Shown here piece by piece: positions 27,333-38,681 of a stretch of 64,000 nucleotides of DNA. The stretch is from Meconema thalassinum. Lineage: Eukaryota; Arthropoda; Insecta; Orthoptera; Tettigoniidae. How positions within the stretch are numbered: position 1 is the stretch's first letter; every line of letters begins with the position of its first letter. The notes beneath the pieces were generated by a model. It ran no database searches. It worked only from the letters and a program-made list of their open reading frames with translations, and was not told the origin of the DNA. The position numbers and the translations under genes were made by a program. The stretch is from the NCBI GenBank assembly GCA_946902985.2, contig OX336393.1:135932533-135996532 (forward strand). The letters are read 5' to 3'.

Positions 27333-28260
27333 GCCATCCCCCATCAAAGTGGGCATTGCTCATGAATTGCATAAACCAGCCCGACGCATTTATGAACGTC
27401 GTCGTGTCATTTCCAAAGGAATCGATGACCTTTGGCAGGCAGACCTGGTTGAAATGATACCTTATTCTAACGTTAACGACGGTGTACGCTATATGTTGAC
27501 TGTCATTGATGTCTATTCCAAAATGGCTTTTGTTCAACCAGTAAAAAATAAAACTGGTATCTTAGTCACAAAGGCCTTTCAACATATTATTGAACAATCA
27601 AAACGTCAACCTCACTTGTTACAAACCGACCAGGGGAAAGAATTTTTCAACAAGGATTTCTCCAGTTTTCTCAAATCTAAGGATATTCACCATTATGCCA
27701 CCTATAGCAATCTCAAAGCCAGTGTGGTCGAGCGGTTCAATCGAACATTAAAAAGTTATATGTGGAAAGAGTTTACAATACATGGTTCCTATCGATGGAT
27801 AGACTGGTTACCTCAACTTGTGTCTCGCTACAACAACACCATTCATTCCACCATCGGCATGAAACCTCGCCTCGTCACCAAGAACCTACCCAGACTCAAT
27901 AGACTGTTTAACCCTATAAAAAGGGTAGATCCAAGGCGACATCGCCTTAAAATTGGAGATTTTGTTCGCATTAGTAAACATAGAAGTGTGTTTTCAAAAT
28001 CGTATACTCCACAATGGTCGACAGAAATTTTTAAAATTCGCCAAGTCAAGCTAGGTCAACCAGTGACGTATCTCTTAGAAGATCAGAGCGGTCAACCCAT
28101 TCAGGGACGATTCTATTATGAAGAAGTGCAAAAAACATTATATCCCAACGATTATCTCATTGAACGAGTAATTAAAGTCAAAGGTGCAAAATATTTTGTA
28201 AAGTGGTTAGGTTTTCCTTCCACGTATAATTCATGGGTCAATAAACATAATTTTTTGTAA
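27244..28260 (+). CDS. int: RVE-family integrase with C-terminal chromodomain
   Basis: 338 aa in the longest frame. The retroviral-type core has D67 (WQADLVEM), D129 (TDQGKEF) and E163 (VVERFNRTLK), with 33 residues between the last two, followed by RYNNTIHSTIGMKP. A chromodomain fills the last 36 residues (ERVIKVKGAKYFVKWLGFPS...NSW). It would insert element DNA and perhaps steer it to marked chromatin. Met24 (27313) is the likelier start: it overlaps the upstream gene by only 20 bases, whereas the longest frame overlaps it by 89. The stop TAA is part of an AATAAA signal. Confidence 0.97.
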   Translation: MHQNKLVTLDMRRKSPTLNNNSEMLKLSYKPSPIKVGIAHELHKPARRIYERRRVISKGIDDLWQADLVEMIPYSNVNDGVRYMLTVIDVYSKMAFVQPVKNKTGILVTKAFQHIIEQSKRQPHLLQTDQGKEFFNKDFSSFLKSKDIHHYATYSNLKASVVERFNRTLKSYMWKEFTIHGSYRWIDWLPQLVSRYNNTIHSTIGMKPRLVTKNLPRLNRLFNPIKRVDPRRHRLKIGDFVRISKHRSVFSKSYTPQWSTEIFKIRQVKLGQPVTYLLEDQSGQPIQGRFYYEEVQKTLYPNDYLIERVIKVKGAKYFVKWLGFPSTYNSWVNKHNFL

Positions 28261-28264
28261 TAAA
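28259..28264 (+). terminator. Polyadenylation signal overlapping the integrase stop
   Basis: AATAAA shares bases with the integrase TAA stop codon (28258-28260). The following 28261-28506 is A-rich at first and otherwise shows nothing recognisable before the TIR. Confidence 0.55.
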
Positions 28265-28506
28265 ACCCTATTTAATTATTTTGAAAAAAAAATTAAAAAA
28301 ATGTATCATATGACCTTTCATTATTCCCACCCTTTTGTTTATTACATGTCCAATAACCGCTTTGTTCGAGCCCATGCCAATCTGTTATCATGATGTTATA
28401 CACTCACTCATTGTTTCAAACTTTGCGTTGCATGATGAGTCCATAATGAACCTAGGCTATGACATACACATTATAAATCCGCACACTGTATAATGACACC
28501 AGCCTC

Positions 28507-30001
28507 TTATCTCTCTCTGCTGCGAGGCACGTACGATGATAAGACCTGTGTCTGTCTGGATCGCCGTGGGTCAGTCTCAATGCTTTCAATTCTCATTGCA
28601 TTAAGCAAGTTCTCTCTCTGCGTGTGAGCCCTGACCAGTCAAGACAAATAATAATAATAATAATGCATAAGTGTTTTATTAATATCAAAGCGCATAACCT
28701 AACGTGACTTCAAATCTGGTTTCTTACTTTTTCCCCGTTTTCCTCAACGATCTCGAAAAAAAAAATGACGGAAACCATGATTTCAGGTTTTCCATACCTA
28801 CATTCCCGTAAACTGAACAACGACACAAATACATCGACATGCCCATCATAAAAATCGCCTCATTCGTTTTCCAAATAACGCGAAAATGAACAAAAAAAAC
28901 ACCTTTTCCATAAGAAAACCATGTTTCCAGCTTTTTACCTTTTTCATGTCTATATCCACGTAAAGAGAATAAAGAGACGAAATAAATACTATCACACGCG
29001 TCATTCTCACGTTTTCGGTTTTCCAAAAATCGACAAAAATGTGAAAAACGCATGTTTTGACTCAAAACCCTAACTTCACCTTTCCGACACCTACATTCCC
29101 GTAAAGAGCACAACGAGACGAAAAAAACGAATCCAAGCACGCCCTCCTAGCATAACCCGTTTTCCAAAAATCGGCAAAAATGTGAAAAACGCATGTTTTG
29201 ACCCAAAACCCTAACTTCACCTTTTCGACACCTACATTCCCGTAAAGAGCACAACGAGACGAAATAAACGAATCCAAGCACGCCCTCCTAGCATGACCCG
29301 TTTTCCAAAAATCGGCAAAAATGTGAAAAACGCATGTTTTGACCCAAAACCCTAAGTTCACCTTTTCGACACCTACATTCCCGTAAAGAGCACAACGAGA
29401 CGAAATAAACGAATCCAAGCACGCCCTCCTAGCATGAATCTTCCATTCCAAGGTCGCGGGGGCTCACAACTTCCTAAGTAGTGCAGCTCCCCAAACCCCC
29501 CTTACCACGTTTTTATTTTAGTGTGGATATACCCCGTCCATGGAAAATGAGAGTTCACCACGAGTCCTACGACACCTCATAGGTTTAAATCCGATTATTG
29601 GTTAGCGAGATAGTCAAAAGCCGATGACCTATTAGTTTTTATGGTTTATTTCAATACATATTAAAAAAAACACTCATTGATAAATCATCATTTAAAAAAG
29701 CCCGCCCTCTTACAAAACTCCTCAAGTGCGCATGCGTATAAAAAAACATTCATCGCCAAAATGTCAAAAAACACAAGTTTACCCCAAATGGCCTTTCCAA
29801 ATTCCATCCATTTAAAAAAATAACCTCACCATCACCTAGAGCGGAAAAAATACCATCTAAACGACCCCTCACTCGACCCTACTCCTCCCCCACCACCTAA
29901 CCCTTTCCCAACATAGGCATACATATTCAAGCACGAGCGCGACTTCAGGAAACCAACACTACCCCACTACTCGCGAATGACCTTTTAGTTTTGGTCTTTT
30001 A
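28507..30001 (-). repeat. Right terminal inverted repeat of the Polinton
   Basis: Inverted copy of 1-1495. Sequence after 30001 cannot be compared because the left partner is outside the window. Confidence 0.95.
29012..29433 (-). repeat. 141-bp tandem repeats inside right TIR
   Basis: Mirror of the array at 569-990. Confidence 0.9.
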
Positions 30002-32655
30002 ATCAAATAAAGAGCCTATAGGAAAGTAGGGGGCATTACTAGCAGTGCTAGGACACCCTGTATGTTCTAATCCCATGTTTGGTTAGCGAGATATCAAGTT
30101 CGGGGCAAATACGAGGGTGGCTCAATAAGAAGTGGTGCAGCTCTGTCCTTACCACACTACTCCTTTGCTCGAGTGCAAAAGGGCCGAAATCAGAAGAATG
30201 AGAAAGACTATCGAGAATTCATGTAGGCAGCCGTTCCTTCTGGGTCCTAAACTATGTGTATGCAAAATTTGGTTGAGATTGGTGGAACAGTGTAGATTTG
30301 TATACGGAACAAACCCACCCACCCACCCACCCACCCTCCCACATACATACATACATACATACATACATACATACAGACTTTCACTTTTATATAAGATAGG
30401 CACAAATATTAATCTATTGTAAAAGGGAGTGTTTTACAGATATTGTAGTTTATAATATGGAACTAGCCTAAATAAAGAATACGATATGGATCAACTAGAT
30501 TAATAGACGCGACACCGCTCATAACCTTAAATTCCTTATAAACAGTTCCTCTTGATTCACAGACCAACACGTAATTTCATATGGATTCTGTTAAAATGAG
30601 TCACATTGATATGATAAATATCGTTTAAAATGATAATCTGGTAGCAAAAATATCTACCTCGTCCGGGATTCAAACCCGAGATCTCTAGATTCACAGTCAT
30701 AGGCGCTAAGCCCACGGCTATTTCGACTACGCAAATATTGTGCACAGGATGGTGACTTGTTTCCACGTTCCAATAATACTGCATTACGGAATTAAGTTTC
30801 ATTTATATTTTGCTTGTTTCGATAATGTTCCTTCGTGAAATTGAGTTTAAAATGCCTTATGAATAGGCCCTCTTGTGAGTAAAGAGAATGTATTCAGCGA
30901 TAGTTCATGAAGGCTTGCTCAATTCTCGTATAACCACAACGATTATATTATATTGATGACTGCATTACCGTTATGTGGGTTAATATTTGAATAGCCATTG
31001 TGCAGAACATAATACCGGCAATGCCGACTACTTACAATGTTTGATATTAAGGTATTTTACCATTTAAATACTGATACGAAGACTTCGAACATGTACCATG
31101 TGCTTTGTTTCAATCACTTGACACCAGAGTTCGCATGAGCGTTTACCGTTCAGTATGTCATGTACATTCCACATGGCCGAGAGTACGTCATGATATCAAT
31201 TTCCGACACCGCGCGCTCATTGTTTCTCTTACCACTGCCAGCTGGATCGATCGATCGATTTGGCAGTGCGTCTTTCACTTCTGTTCGATCCACCACTGCC
31301 AGCTAGCACACTTCCGTTCGAGCACACTACCGTTCGATCGAACGGAAGTGTACTAGCTGGTGCCACCTCGATCGATCCGATCCCCTTCCGTCCCATTTTT
31401 CAAAATCACTCTCACAAAAATATCCAGCAACCGAGTGGAAAGATGTTACACATCAATAATAATAATAACAATTATTATTATTATCCTTTGCTACTGTTGA
31501 AATGAAGGCAGTGTGGAAATCACCACAAGTCAAACATTTTAAGAATGTAACCACTCCTTAGAGAGCCATGTATTGGTTATCAACATTAAGTAAAACACCT
31601 TGTAATTGTATAAGAGCTTGCCAGGCTTTCTCAGAAAGCCAGGTAGAGTCAATGCCCATTTTTGAATCAACAGGAAAAGACCGCATGTAGTTTAAGCGAA
31701 GACGAATGTAATGTAATTAGAGGTATCTCGGAATAACGGGAAACAGACTAGCCTTGTTAACAAGAGTAAACCATTTACATAACATCAATAATATTTCAAA
31801 CACCCACTACTGTTTTACTTAAAATCATTGCTTTCCTCCAAAGAATATGGAATATGATTGGTTAAACTACGGGCCTCTGTCATATTGAGGTCAAACCGCC
31901 CATAAAATAATATTATATTAGAGATTCAACTTGTGAATCCCTTAATTCTTATTCTTATCCTTCTTATTATTATTCTTATTATTATTTGCTACTGTTGGAA
32001 TGAAGGCAATGTGGAAATTCACCACTAGCCGTGTGTAACATTTTAGGAATGTAACCACTCCGCAGCTCGGGGCTCTACCTATATTCAACAACTTTTCGTT
32101 GTCGCGATGATGTGACATTAACAAGCATTAGGGCTCTATATTCAATAATCTGTTGCCGTGTTACGATCATGTAAGAAGCCACACGGCTTCTGTAACTACT
32201 CTATAAATATGTTCTAACTAAATAAATATATCAAGCATTTCTACAAGTTGGAATTTTTCATTTCTATTGAATACAATAAGTGTGTAAAGAATCCGAAAGG
32301 ACCTTAGCTTAACAAACAAAACGAGCTAAGTGCTCACGATAAGCTAGAAACTTAACACACTAAGTTATGGTTTTCTCTGAGCCACCCTGTTTATTGAGTA
32401 CAAAGTCCTTGTGTACTTCCTGCTTGTCATTATACGTGGGAGTAGGACGCTGTTAATGTATCGAGACCAAATATGACGATAACTTTTATTAGAGTTCAGT
32501 GTTGCCAACAGCCACGAGAGGAAATGTTCTGCTTTTCAGTTGTGTCTGCTTACTTTAAAGGTGCTTCAGTATTTATGAGCTTTCAATATCTTTGTAGGTA
32601 TATGCCGAAATGTACCCAGCTTTACTAATTACTAGACAGACTGACTGAACATTTT
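30002..32655. other. Flanking DNA, no gene seen
   Basis: It holds a CCCA/CATA microsatellite (about 30308-30374), a GATC-rich stretch with a hairpin at 31299-31360, ATT/AAT microsatellites (31451-31482, 31953-31985) and unclassified sequence. A 52-bp stretch at 30041-30092 resembles the inside of the TIR (see findings). Confidence 0.5.
31299..31360. repeat. Imperfect palindrome
   Basis: CCAGCTAGCACACTTCCGTT and its near reverse complement AACGGAAGTGTACTAGCTGG flank a GTTCGATCGAAC-rich centre; related motifs (CTGCCAGCT, CGATCGAT) recur nearby from 31235. Confidence 0.6.
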
Positions 32656-32659
32656 GAGT

Positions 32660-33010
32660 ACCTCCTCGTGGTGTCGTGGCTGGCACCCCTGAAATTCTAT
32701 GTTCGATTCCCGGCTCTCCCAAGAAATGTCATTCTGGTCTGAGAGCTGGAATGGGGCACACTCAGCCTCGTGAGGCAAAACTGAGAAGAGGCGCCTGGGA
32801 TTCCCTCCTCAGCCATCCAAGAAGTTATTTTCCGTGGTTTCCAAGTTCTACTCCAGGCAAATACCCGTATGGGTCCCAATTTAAATTCACGGCCATCTCG
32901 TTACCAATCCTAGCATCATTTTAAATACACACACTAATACAGACTCTACAATAACACCAGTTACTAGACACAATCCTACACACACCTAAGTACACGGGGA
33001 TTAATGACCA
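32660..33010 (+). mobile_element. tRNA-derived SINE, family A
   Basis: A tRNA-like head with box B GTTCGATTCC at 32701 is followed by a body with CCTCGTGAGGCAAAACTGAG and a tail ending in TACACGGGGA-like sequence. Related copies: 36704-36912 plus 38378-38530, and 62150-62470. Confidence 0.75.
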
Positions 33011-34480
33011 CGCCCACGCAAGCCCCTAAAAGAAACAACAATATGAACATGTGGCGGTGTTGATTCATTTTAGGGGATTCACACATCGTACTCATTTGCC
33101 CCATATATACTTGGGTGTGTGTTGAATGTATCTGATGGCCTGTGTTTTTGTCGTGACTAGTATGTGAAAATGAAATGATTAAGGTCTATGATTAAGATAG
33201 GTATCCTGGAACTTAAACTAAGGTACCATTCCTGCATTTTCTTGGAGGAAGTGGGCCAAGGTATACTATGGGTAGCCACTGTCAGCGCCGGGGTTCGAAC
33301 CGTTGATCTCTGAACTTCCAGCCCTCCCTTGCAGTTGTACTTCGTGACTTAACGCACACTGGGCCAAAGTAGGTATTATAGTAGCCTAAAATTAATTAGA
33401 GAAGGATTATTTCTGTGTTACAATAGCATGTAAATAAGAAATAATAACCCATGTGTGTCAAATATGGACACCACTTCCTCAAAACAAAATGATCAAATAC
33501 AGCGCGAACCTTGTGCAATAGACATTGATATCACCTAGCACAGGGTTTATGTAAGGAAAGGAGCCATTTCTGAACCACTAGTTATTTATTATATTTTAGC
33601 TTTGTTTTTTTATGATTTTAAATTTTTATTTTTGTTTTTTAAAGTTTTTATTGTAATTTTATAATTTTTTATTTTTTATTTTTATTTTTAATATTTTAAT
33701 TTCGTTTTCAGAACATTAAGAAAAGCTCAAGGTCAAGCAGCCATGACCTCCCTGTGAAGACTTCACTGGCCGTGGAAGCCAATATACCATCCTTTCGGAA
33801 GCATTCATAGGGAGGTTATGGCTGCTTGAGCTTTTAGTTATCGCAGTGAAGAGGCGCAGGTGCGCTTCATAAAAAGGGAGGCAGCGCGCAGTTCGCTACT
33901 CCAGTGGAGGTCCGGGCGGGGACACCAAGAGCCCGCTGTTGAGCCAGCTTGGTGTCTTAGGTGAAACCCCACACAAGACACGACACAATCCTAGAAAAAT
34001 TGCTGAGTTTTAATTCACTGGCCGTGAAAGCCAATATAAATAATAATAATTATCATTCCTTTGCTCTCTGACGGGTAATGAAAACTGATTTAATGTATTT
34101 AAATTATTGTTTCACACCTCCTGCACTCAGTCACACGATATCGACTCGTGAAAGATCTCTCGTATCACAATTGGTGAGTACAGGCAAAATTAATTAAATC
34201 TCAGCCGCAGATCAGCCTATAGAATTCTGGTTTTCACTGCCAGATGCCAGTGGTAAGTAAAAAATAAATATCGGAGAATAGATCACCTCAGCAATGGTTC
34301 CAACTCAAAAGATTGACGCTATGGTAGCTGAGCCATATTATTATTATTTTGGAAGTGTATGGGGAAACCAAGTTGGGAATCAAAACCCATTCCTTCGCGG
34401 TTGTCGCAAGAGAGTGTAGCTTGTTCGTTTCTCATACTGTAATTTAAATCGACCCAGAACCCTTGGGACAGGAGTCTTAC
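33010..34480. other. Repeat-rich flank, no gene seen
   Basis: A minus-oriented tRNA-like SINE fragment near 33280-33310 (GGGGTTCGAACC), a T-rich tract (33590-33710), a hairpin (33722-33836), and a duplicated CACTGGCCGTGGAAGCC-type string (33766 and 34017). No coding signal. Confidence 0.4.
33722..33836. repeat. 115-bp imperfect hairpin
   Basis: AAGCTCAAGGTCAAGCAGCC...ACCTCCCT pairs with AGGGAGGTTATGGCTGCTTG-AGCTTTT across a short loop. It could be a small MITE or a hairpin RNA. Confidence 0.55.
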
Positions 34481-34487
34481 TTCCTTG

Positions 34488-34710
34488 ATTGGCTGCGTGG
34501 CTTAGCGGAAACGATCTGGCCTGCTGTGCGTAAGGTTGCAGGATCGAATCCTGATGCAGTCAGCTGGTATTTGAGGGTGCGCAAATGCGAGGGAGCAGTG
34601 CCAGTAGATTCATTGGCACGTCAAAGATCCCCTTAGGGGCAAAATTCTAGCACCCCGACGTCCCTAAAAGGCGCAGCAGTTAAAAGGGACGTAAAACCAA
34701 TAACATTAAC
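34488..34710 (+). mobile_element. tRNA-derived SINE, family C
   Basis: The head has box B GATCGAATCC, then TATTTGAGGGTGCGCAAATG, GGCACGTCAAAGATCCC and AATTCTAGCACCCCG body motifs, ending in GGGACGTAAAACCAATAA. An inverted relative lies at 61325-61528. Confidence 0.7.
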
Positions 34711-35239
34711 AATATCTTACTTCCTACTCTATTGTAGCCCGCGACCCTACAATGTAAGAGTAGTTGCATACTCATCAGGAGTAGCACCTAACAGGCGGGT
34801 TCTCAATGCCCAGGACGGGAACGTAGATCAAATCTATTCCCTATTAGCTCCTCCTTTCCCTCTGAATAGCCCCTGATTTGTAGTAATATGAAGAACGCTC
34901 CAGATTTATCTTGAAAATGTTTGGAGTTCATGTTGAATTGATTACGACTATTTATCGAATTATCACACAATTAAATACGTAATGGTTATAAAAATAAGAA
35001 TGAACATAAAACAAATGAAATACGTATAGAGTTGCTGTTGTTCGTTCATGTGTGATGGGGTCGGTGCCCTGGGACTTGGGCGTCTGCAGGGTGTGCAGAA
35101 AAGACCACAGGAAACGAAACTCACAATGGCCGCTGACAGTGCCGGGATTCGAGCCTTTCATTTACGGACTTGCTGCAGTTCCTCATTGCGGTCGTGGTAA
35201 GCTATTTAACGCGCATGGCTACGTCGTGGGTTAATATAC
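34711..35239. other. Flank with minus-strand SINE fragment
   Basis: 35100-35225 reads on the minus strand like a tRNA-derived head (GTGCCGGGATTCGAGCC). Nothing else recognised. Confidence 0.4.
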
Positions 35240-36522
35240 TGTGCCCAGTGGCGTAACTAGGATTTGCTTCTGGCGGGGGATGTGTGGAGTCAAATCTCAA
35301 CTAATTGCGTATTTGATTTTGTGTTTGTTGTTTTCTATTTGTTCCTTTTTCTTTGTGTTTCTTTGTCTTGGTTTTATATTTGTTTTCTGTTTATCCTTAT
35401 GTTTTTTTAAATTTTGTGTTTGTTGTTTTCTACGGTATTTGTTCCTTTTTCATAGTGTTTTTTGGTTTTATGTTTGTTTTATGTTTTTGCATATGTTGTT
35501 GTTTTTTGTTTCTGATTTTGTGTTTGTTTAATGCTTTTCATTTTGTTTTGTTTTTGTTTTTGATATTGTGTTTGTTTCCTGCTTTTGAATATTTTTGTTC
35601 TTTTTTAATTTGTGGTTGTTTTCTGCTTTTGAATTTTTTGTTTTTGTGCTTGTTTTCTGCTTTTGAATATTTTTGTTCTTTTTTAATTTGTGGTTGTTTT
35701 CTGCTTTTGAATTTTTTGTTTTTGTGCTTGTTTTCTGCTTTTGAATGTTTTGTTCTTTTTGTTTTGATTTTGTTTGTTTTCTGCTTTGGCTTTTGTTTGT
35801 GAATTTTGCTTTTTTCTTTTTGTTTTGGTCATGTGTTTGTTTTTGCTTTGTCCGGGGGGAGGGGGTAATAAGACAGTCAATGAAAGCAAACCTACACATT
35901 TTGATCTCGATTGCATTTGCACCTCTCAATGTGTCTAACACTAAATATTTTACACAAGTAAGGATAAATGTTTTCAAATTATAAACATACATAATCAAAT
36001 CGTTTCTCAACAACCCGAAAATTGTCTCTTTCATTTCCAAAATACAAATTTCGTGTACTTTTATAATTTGAGAACATTTGTGTAAAATATTTAGTGTTCG
36101 ACACATCGAGAGATGCAAATGCTATTGAGATCAAACGTGTAGGTTTGCTTTCATTGACTGTCTTATTACCCCCTCCCCCCGGACAAAGCAAAAGCAAGCA
36201 CATGACCAAAACAGGAAGAAAAAACAAAATTCACAAACAAAAGCAAAAGCAGAAATTAAACACACAACCAAAAACAAAAATACAAAGCAAAAAGCAAAAA
36301 AAAATAAAAATATATATATAATAATAATCGGAAAACAAACATGCAATAAAAAATTTAAAACAAAATTCGAAAAGAAAAAGCTGAAAAACAGCACAAAATC
36401 AAGTCAAAACCGAAAAATCAAAGCATTAAGAAAATAGTAGAAAACAAACAAACACACACAATCAAAACTGCTGTTCGGATTTGAATCCGCTCATCCCCCT
36501 CCAAAAGCCACTGCGCCCAGTA
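35240..36522. mobile_element. 1.3-kb fold-back element with T-rich and A-rich arms
   Basis: The left end CCCAGTGGCGTAACTAGG and the right end (GCCACTGCGCCCAG) are inverted relatives. The inner part 35846-35960 is an inverted match of 36050-36200, including the run around GTCCGGGGGGAGGGGGTAAT. The left arm is T-rich and holds a duplicated 120-130-bp unit (TGCTTTTGAATATTTTTG); the right arm is A-rich. Long frames here come from composition and are not genes. Confidence 0.75.
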
Positions 36523-36703
36523 TCTGTAATACGCTTCCTAGCGAAGTTTTTTGGTGCCTATTGGTCAGCAGCGTGTATCCTTCTCCTCACCCATTTCATA
36601 ACCACTTGTCCCCAGACCCTGGCTAATGGCTCGTCCATCTCTGACTGGCATTCTAGTTTATCGAACAGAAATCAAGGAAGCTTTTAAAATTCTTTAGCCC
36701 ACG

Positions 36704-36912
36704 TCCTGGTGTAGCGGCTAGCATTCTTGGCAGTTACCGCGGAGGCCCGGGTTCGATTCCTGGCTCTGCCAAGGTATTTAATTCAAGTCTGAGGGCTGGA
36801 ATTGGTTACACATAGCCTTGTGAGGCAAAATTGAAAAGAGGCAGTTTCGATACCTACCTCAGGTATGCTGGAAGTGGTTTACCGTGGTTTCCCACTACTA
36901 TTGCCACTTCTA
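36704..36912 (+). mobile_element. SINE family A, 5' part, split by a Tc1 element
   Basis: A tRNA-like head with GGGTTCGATTCC, then GCCTTGTGAGGCAAAATTGA. The SINE resumes at 38378 after the Tc1 insertion, where body motifs such as CACGGCC and CCCAAATCCTACC continue. Confidence 0.75.
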
Positions 36913-38377
36913 CACACATCAAAAAAGGTTTTGCATCACCTCGGTTCCAAGAGTTCCGGAACCTTTAAATACAAAGGGAATAGAGATCAACACAAACAAC
37001 ATTTCAGCTCGTTTTATTGCTCATGAGACCCACACATTGCATGTTGTACCATCATACAGCTAGACTTTCAGCATTTGTGGTCCAGATTGCAGTACACACC
37101 ACTACCTCTAATACCCAGTAGCACGTCCTCTTGCATTGATGCATGCCTGTATTCGTCGTGGCATACTATCCACAAGTTCATCAAGACACTGTTGGTCCAA
37201 ATTGTCCCACTCCTCAACGACAATTCGGCGTAAATCTCTCAGAGTGGTTGGTGGGTCAAGACGTCCATAAACAGCCCTTTTCAACATATCCCAGGCATGT
37301 TCGATAGGGTTCATGTCTGGCGAACATGCTGGCCACTGTAGTCGAGCGATGTCGTTATCTTGAAGGAACGCATTCACAAGATGTGCACGATGAGGTCGAG
37401 AATTGTCGTCCATGAAGACAAATGCCTCTCCAATATTCTGCCGATATGGTTGCACTATGGGTCGGAGGATGTCATTCAGGTATCGTAAAGCCGTTTCGGA
37501 GCCTTCCATGACCACCAGTGGCGTACGTCGGCCCCACATAATGCCACCCCAAAACATCAGGGAACCACCACCTTGCTGCACTCGCTGGACAGTGTGTCTA
37601 AGACGTTCAGCCTGACCAGGGTGCCTCCAAACACGTCTCCGACGATTGTCTGGTTGAAGGCATATGCGACACTAATCGGTGAAGAGAACGTGATGCCAAT
37701 TCCGTGGGGTCCATTCAGCATGTTGTTGGGCCCATCTGTACCGCGCTGCATGGTGTCGGGGTTGCAAAGCTGGACCTCGCCATGGACGTCGGGAGTGAAG
37801 TTGCGCATCATGCAGCCTATTGCGCACAGTTTGAGTTGAAACACGACGTCCTGTGGCTGAACGAAACGCATTATTCAACATGGTGGCATTGCTGTCAGGG
37901 TTCCTCCGAGCGGCAATCCGTAAGTAGCGGTCATCCACTACAGTAGTAGCCCTTGGGCGGCCTGAGCGAGGCCTGTCATCGACAGTTCCTGTATCTCTGT
38001 ACCTCCTCCATGTCCGAACAACATCGCTTTGGTTCACTCTGAGACGCCTGGAAACTTCCCTTGTTGAGAGCCCTTCTTGACACAAAGTAACAATGCGGAC
38101 GCGATCGAACTGCGGTATTGACCTTCTAGGCATGGTAGAACTACAGACAACATGAGCAGCGTACCTTCGTCCTGGTGGAATGACTGGAACTGATCGGCTG
38201 TCGTACCCCCTCCGTCTAATAGGCCCTGCGCATGCATGGTTGTTTATATCTTTGAGCAGTTTTAGTGACATCTATGAACAGTCAAAGGGACTGTATCTTG
38301 GATACAATATACACAGTCAACGTCTATATGCCGGAGATCTGGGAACCGAGGTGATGCAAAACATTTTTTGATGTGTG
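36913..38377 (-). mobile_element. Tc1-like DNA transposon with TA duplication
   Basis: Ends CACACATCAAAAAA...GGTTTTGCATCACC and its inverted partner; the inverted match extends about 55 bp. TA duplications stand at 36911-36912 and 38378-38379. The element interrupts a family A SINE and carries a broken transposase. Confidence 0.92.
37108..38133 (-). pseudogene. Tc1 transposase, one premature stop
   Basis: N-terminal HTH (STREVSRRLRVNQSDVVRTW), then the DDE core: first Asp in LFTD, second in FMDDNSRPH, Glu in SPDMNPIEH, with 34 residues between the last two (Tc1 type). A single in-frame TAG at 37672-37674 right after LFTD splits an otherwise open frame; the downstream half stays in frame to 37108. 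The start Met at 38133 precedes PRRSIPQFDR. Immobile on its own unless the stop is an assembly error. Confidence 0.92.
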
Positions 38378-38560
38378 TACTAACTTAGGGTCACGGCCGC
38401 TTCCTACCCAAATCCTACCTTCAACTATAAATATACACACTAGTACAGACATCACACTGACACAGGTTATCAGACAAATTCTAAACACACACCCAAATAC
38501 TGTTCGTCCACCAGCTCATGGTCTTAGGGGACTGAAGGGGAGAGGAGAGGCATTCCAGCT
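38378..38560 (+). mobile_element. SINE family A, 3' part
   Basis: Continuation of the SINE cut by the Tc1 element: CACTAGTACAGACATCACAC and CAGGTTATCAGACAAATTCT match the tails of the copies at 32660 and 62150. Confidence 0.65.
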
Positions 38561-38681
38561 GCGTTTATTGAGTGGACGTGCCGCTGCAGGTATTGCCAAC
38601 TTAGCACCGATGTTATTCACGCTATGTTTAATCACTGCTACTTGCGTTTAGTTTCAATTGTGAAATCGTACGGGTCAGTAG

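Larger units (their letters stand above)
17664..27976 (+). repeat. Second copy of the 10.3-kb duplicated block
   Basis: Equivalent to 7151-17463 plus 10,513. It starts inside the 172-aa Cys-rich gene and continues into the unique right end of the element with an intact integrase. Confidence 0.93.
1..30001. mobile_element. Virus-like Polinton/Maverick DNA element
   Basis: Long inverted repeats (position i pairs with 30002-i) enclose protein-primed DNA polymerase B near one end and an RVE integrase with chromodomain at the other. Between them lie packaging ATPase, adenain-type protease, double-jelly-roll capsid and penton-like proteins. This set defines Polintons/Mavericks. The apparent 30 kb is inflated by a 10.3-kb duplicated block around a 200-N gap; the inferred true length is about 19.5 kb. 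The left edge of the window lies inside or at the left terminus, so the 6-bp target duplication expected for the family cannot be checked. Confidence 0.96.

Noticed and set aside
35353..36118. Open frames rich in Phe/Cys (plus) and Lys/Gln/Asn (minus)
   Set aside because: Composition effects of the T-rich arm and tandem units of the fold-back element.
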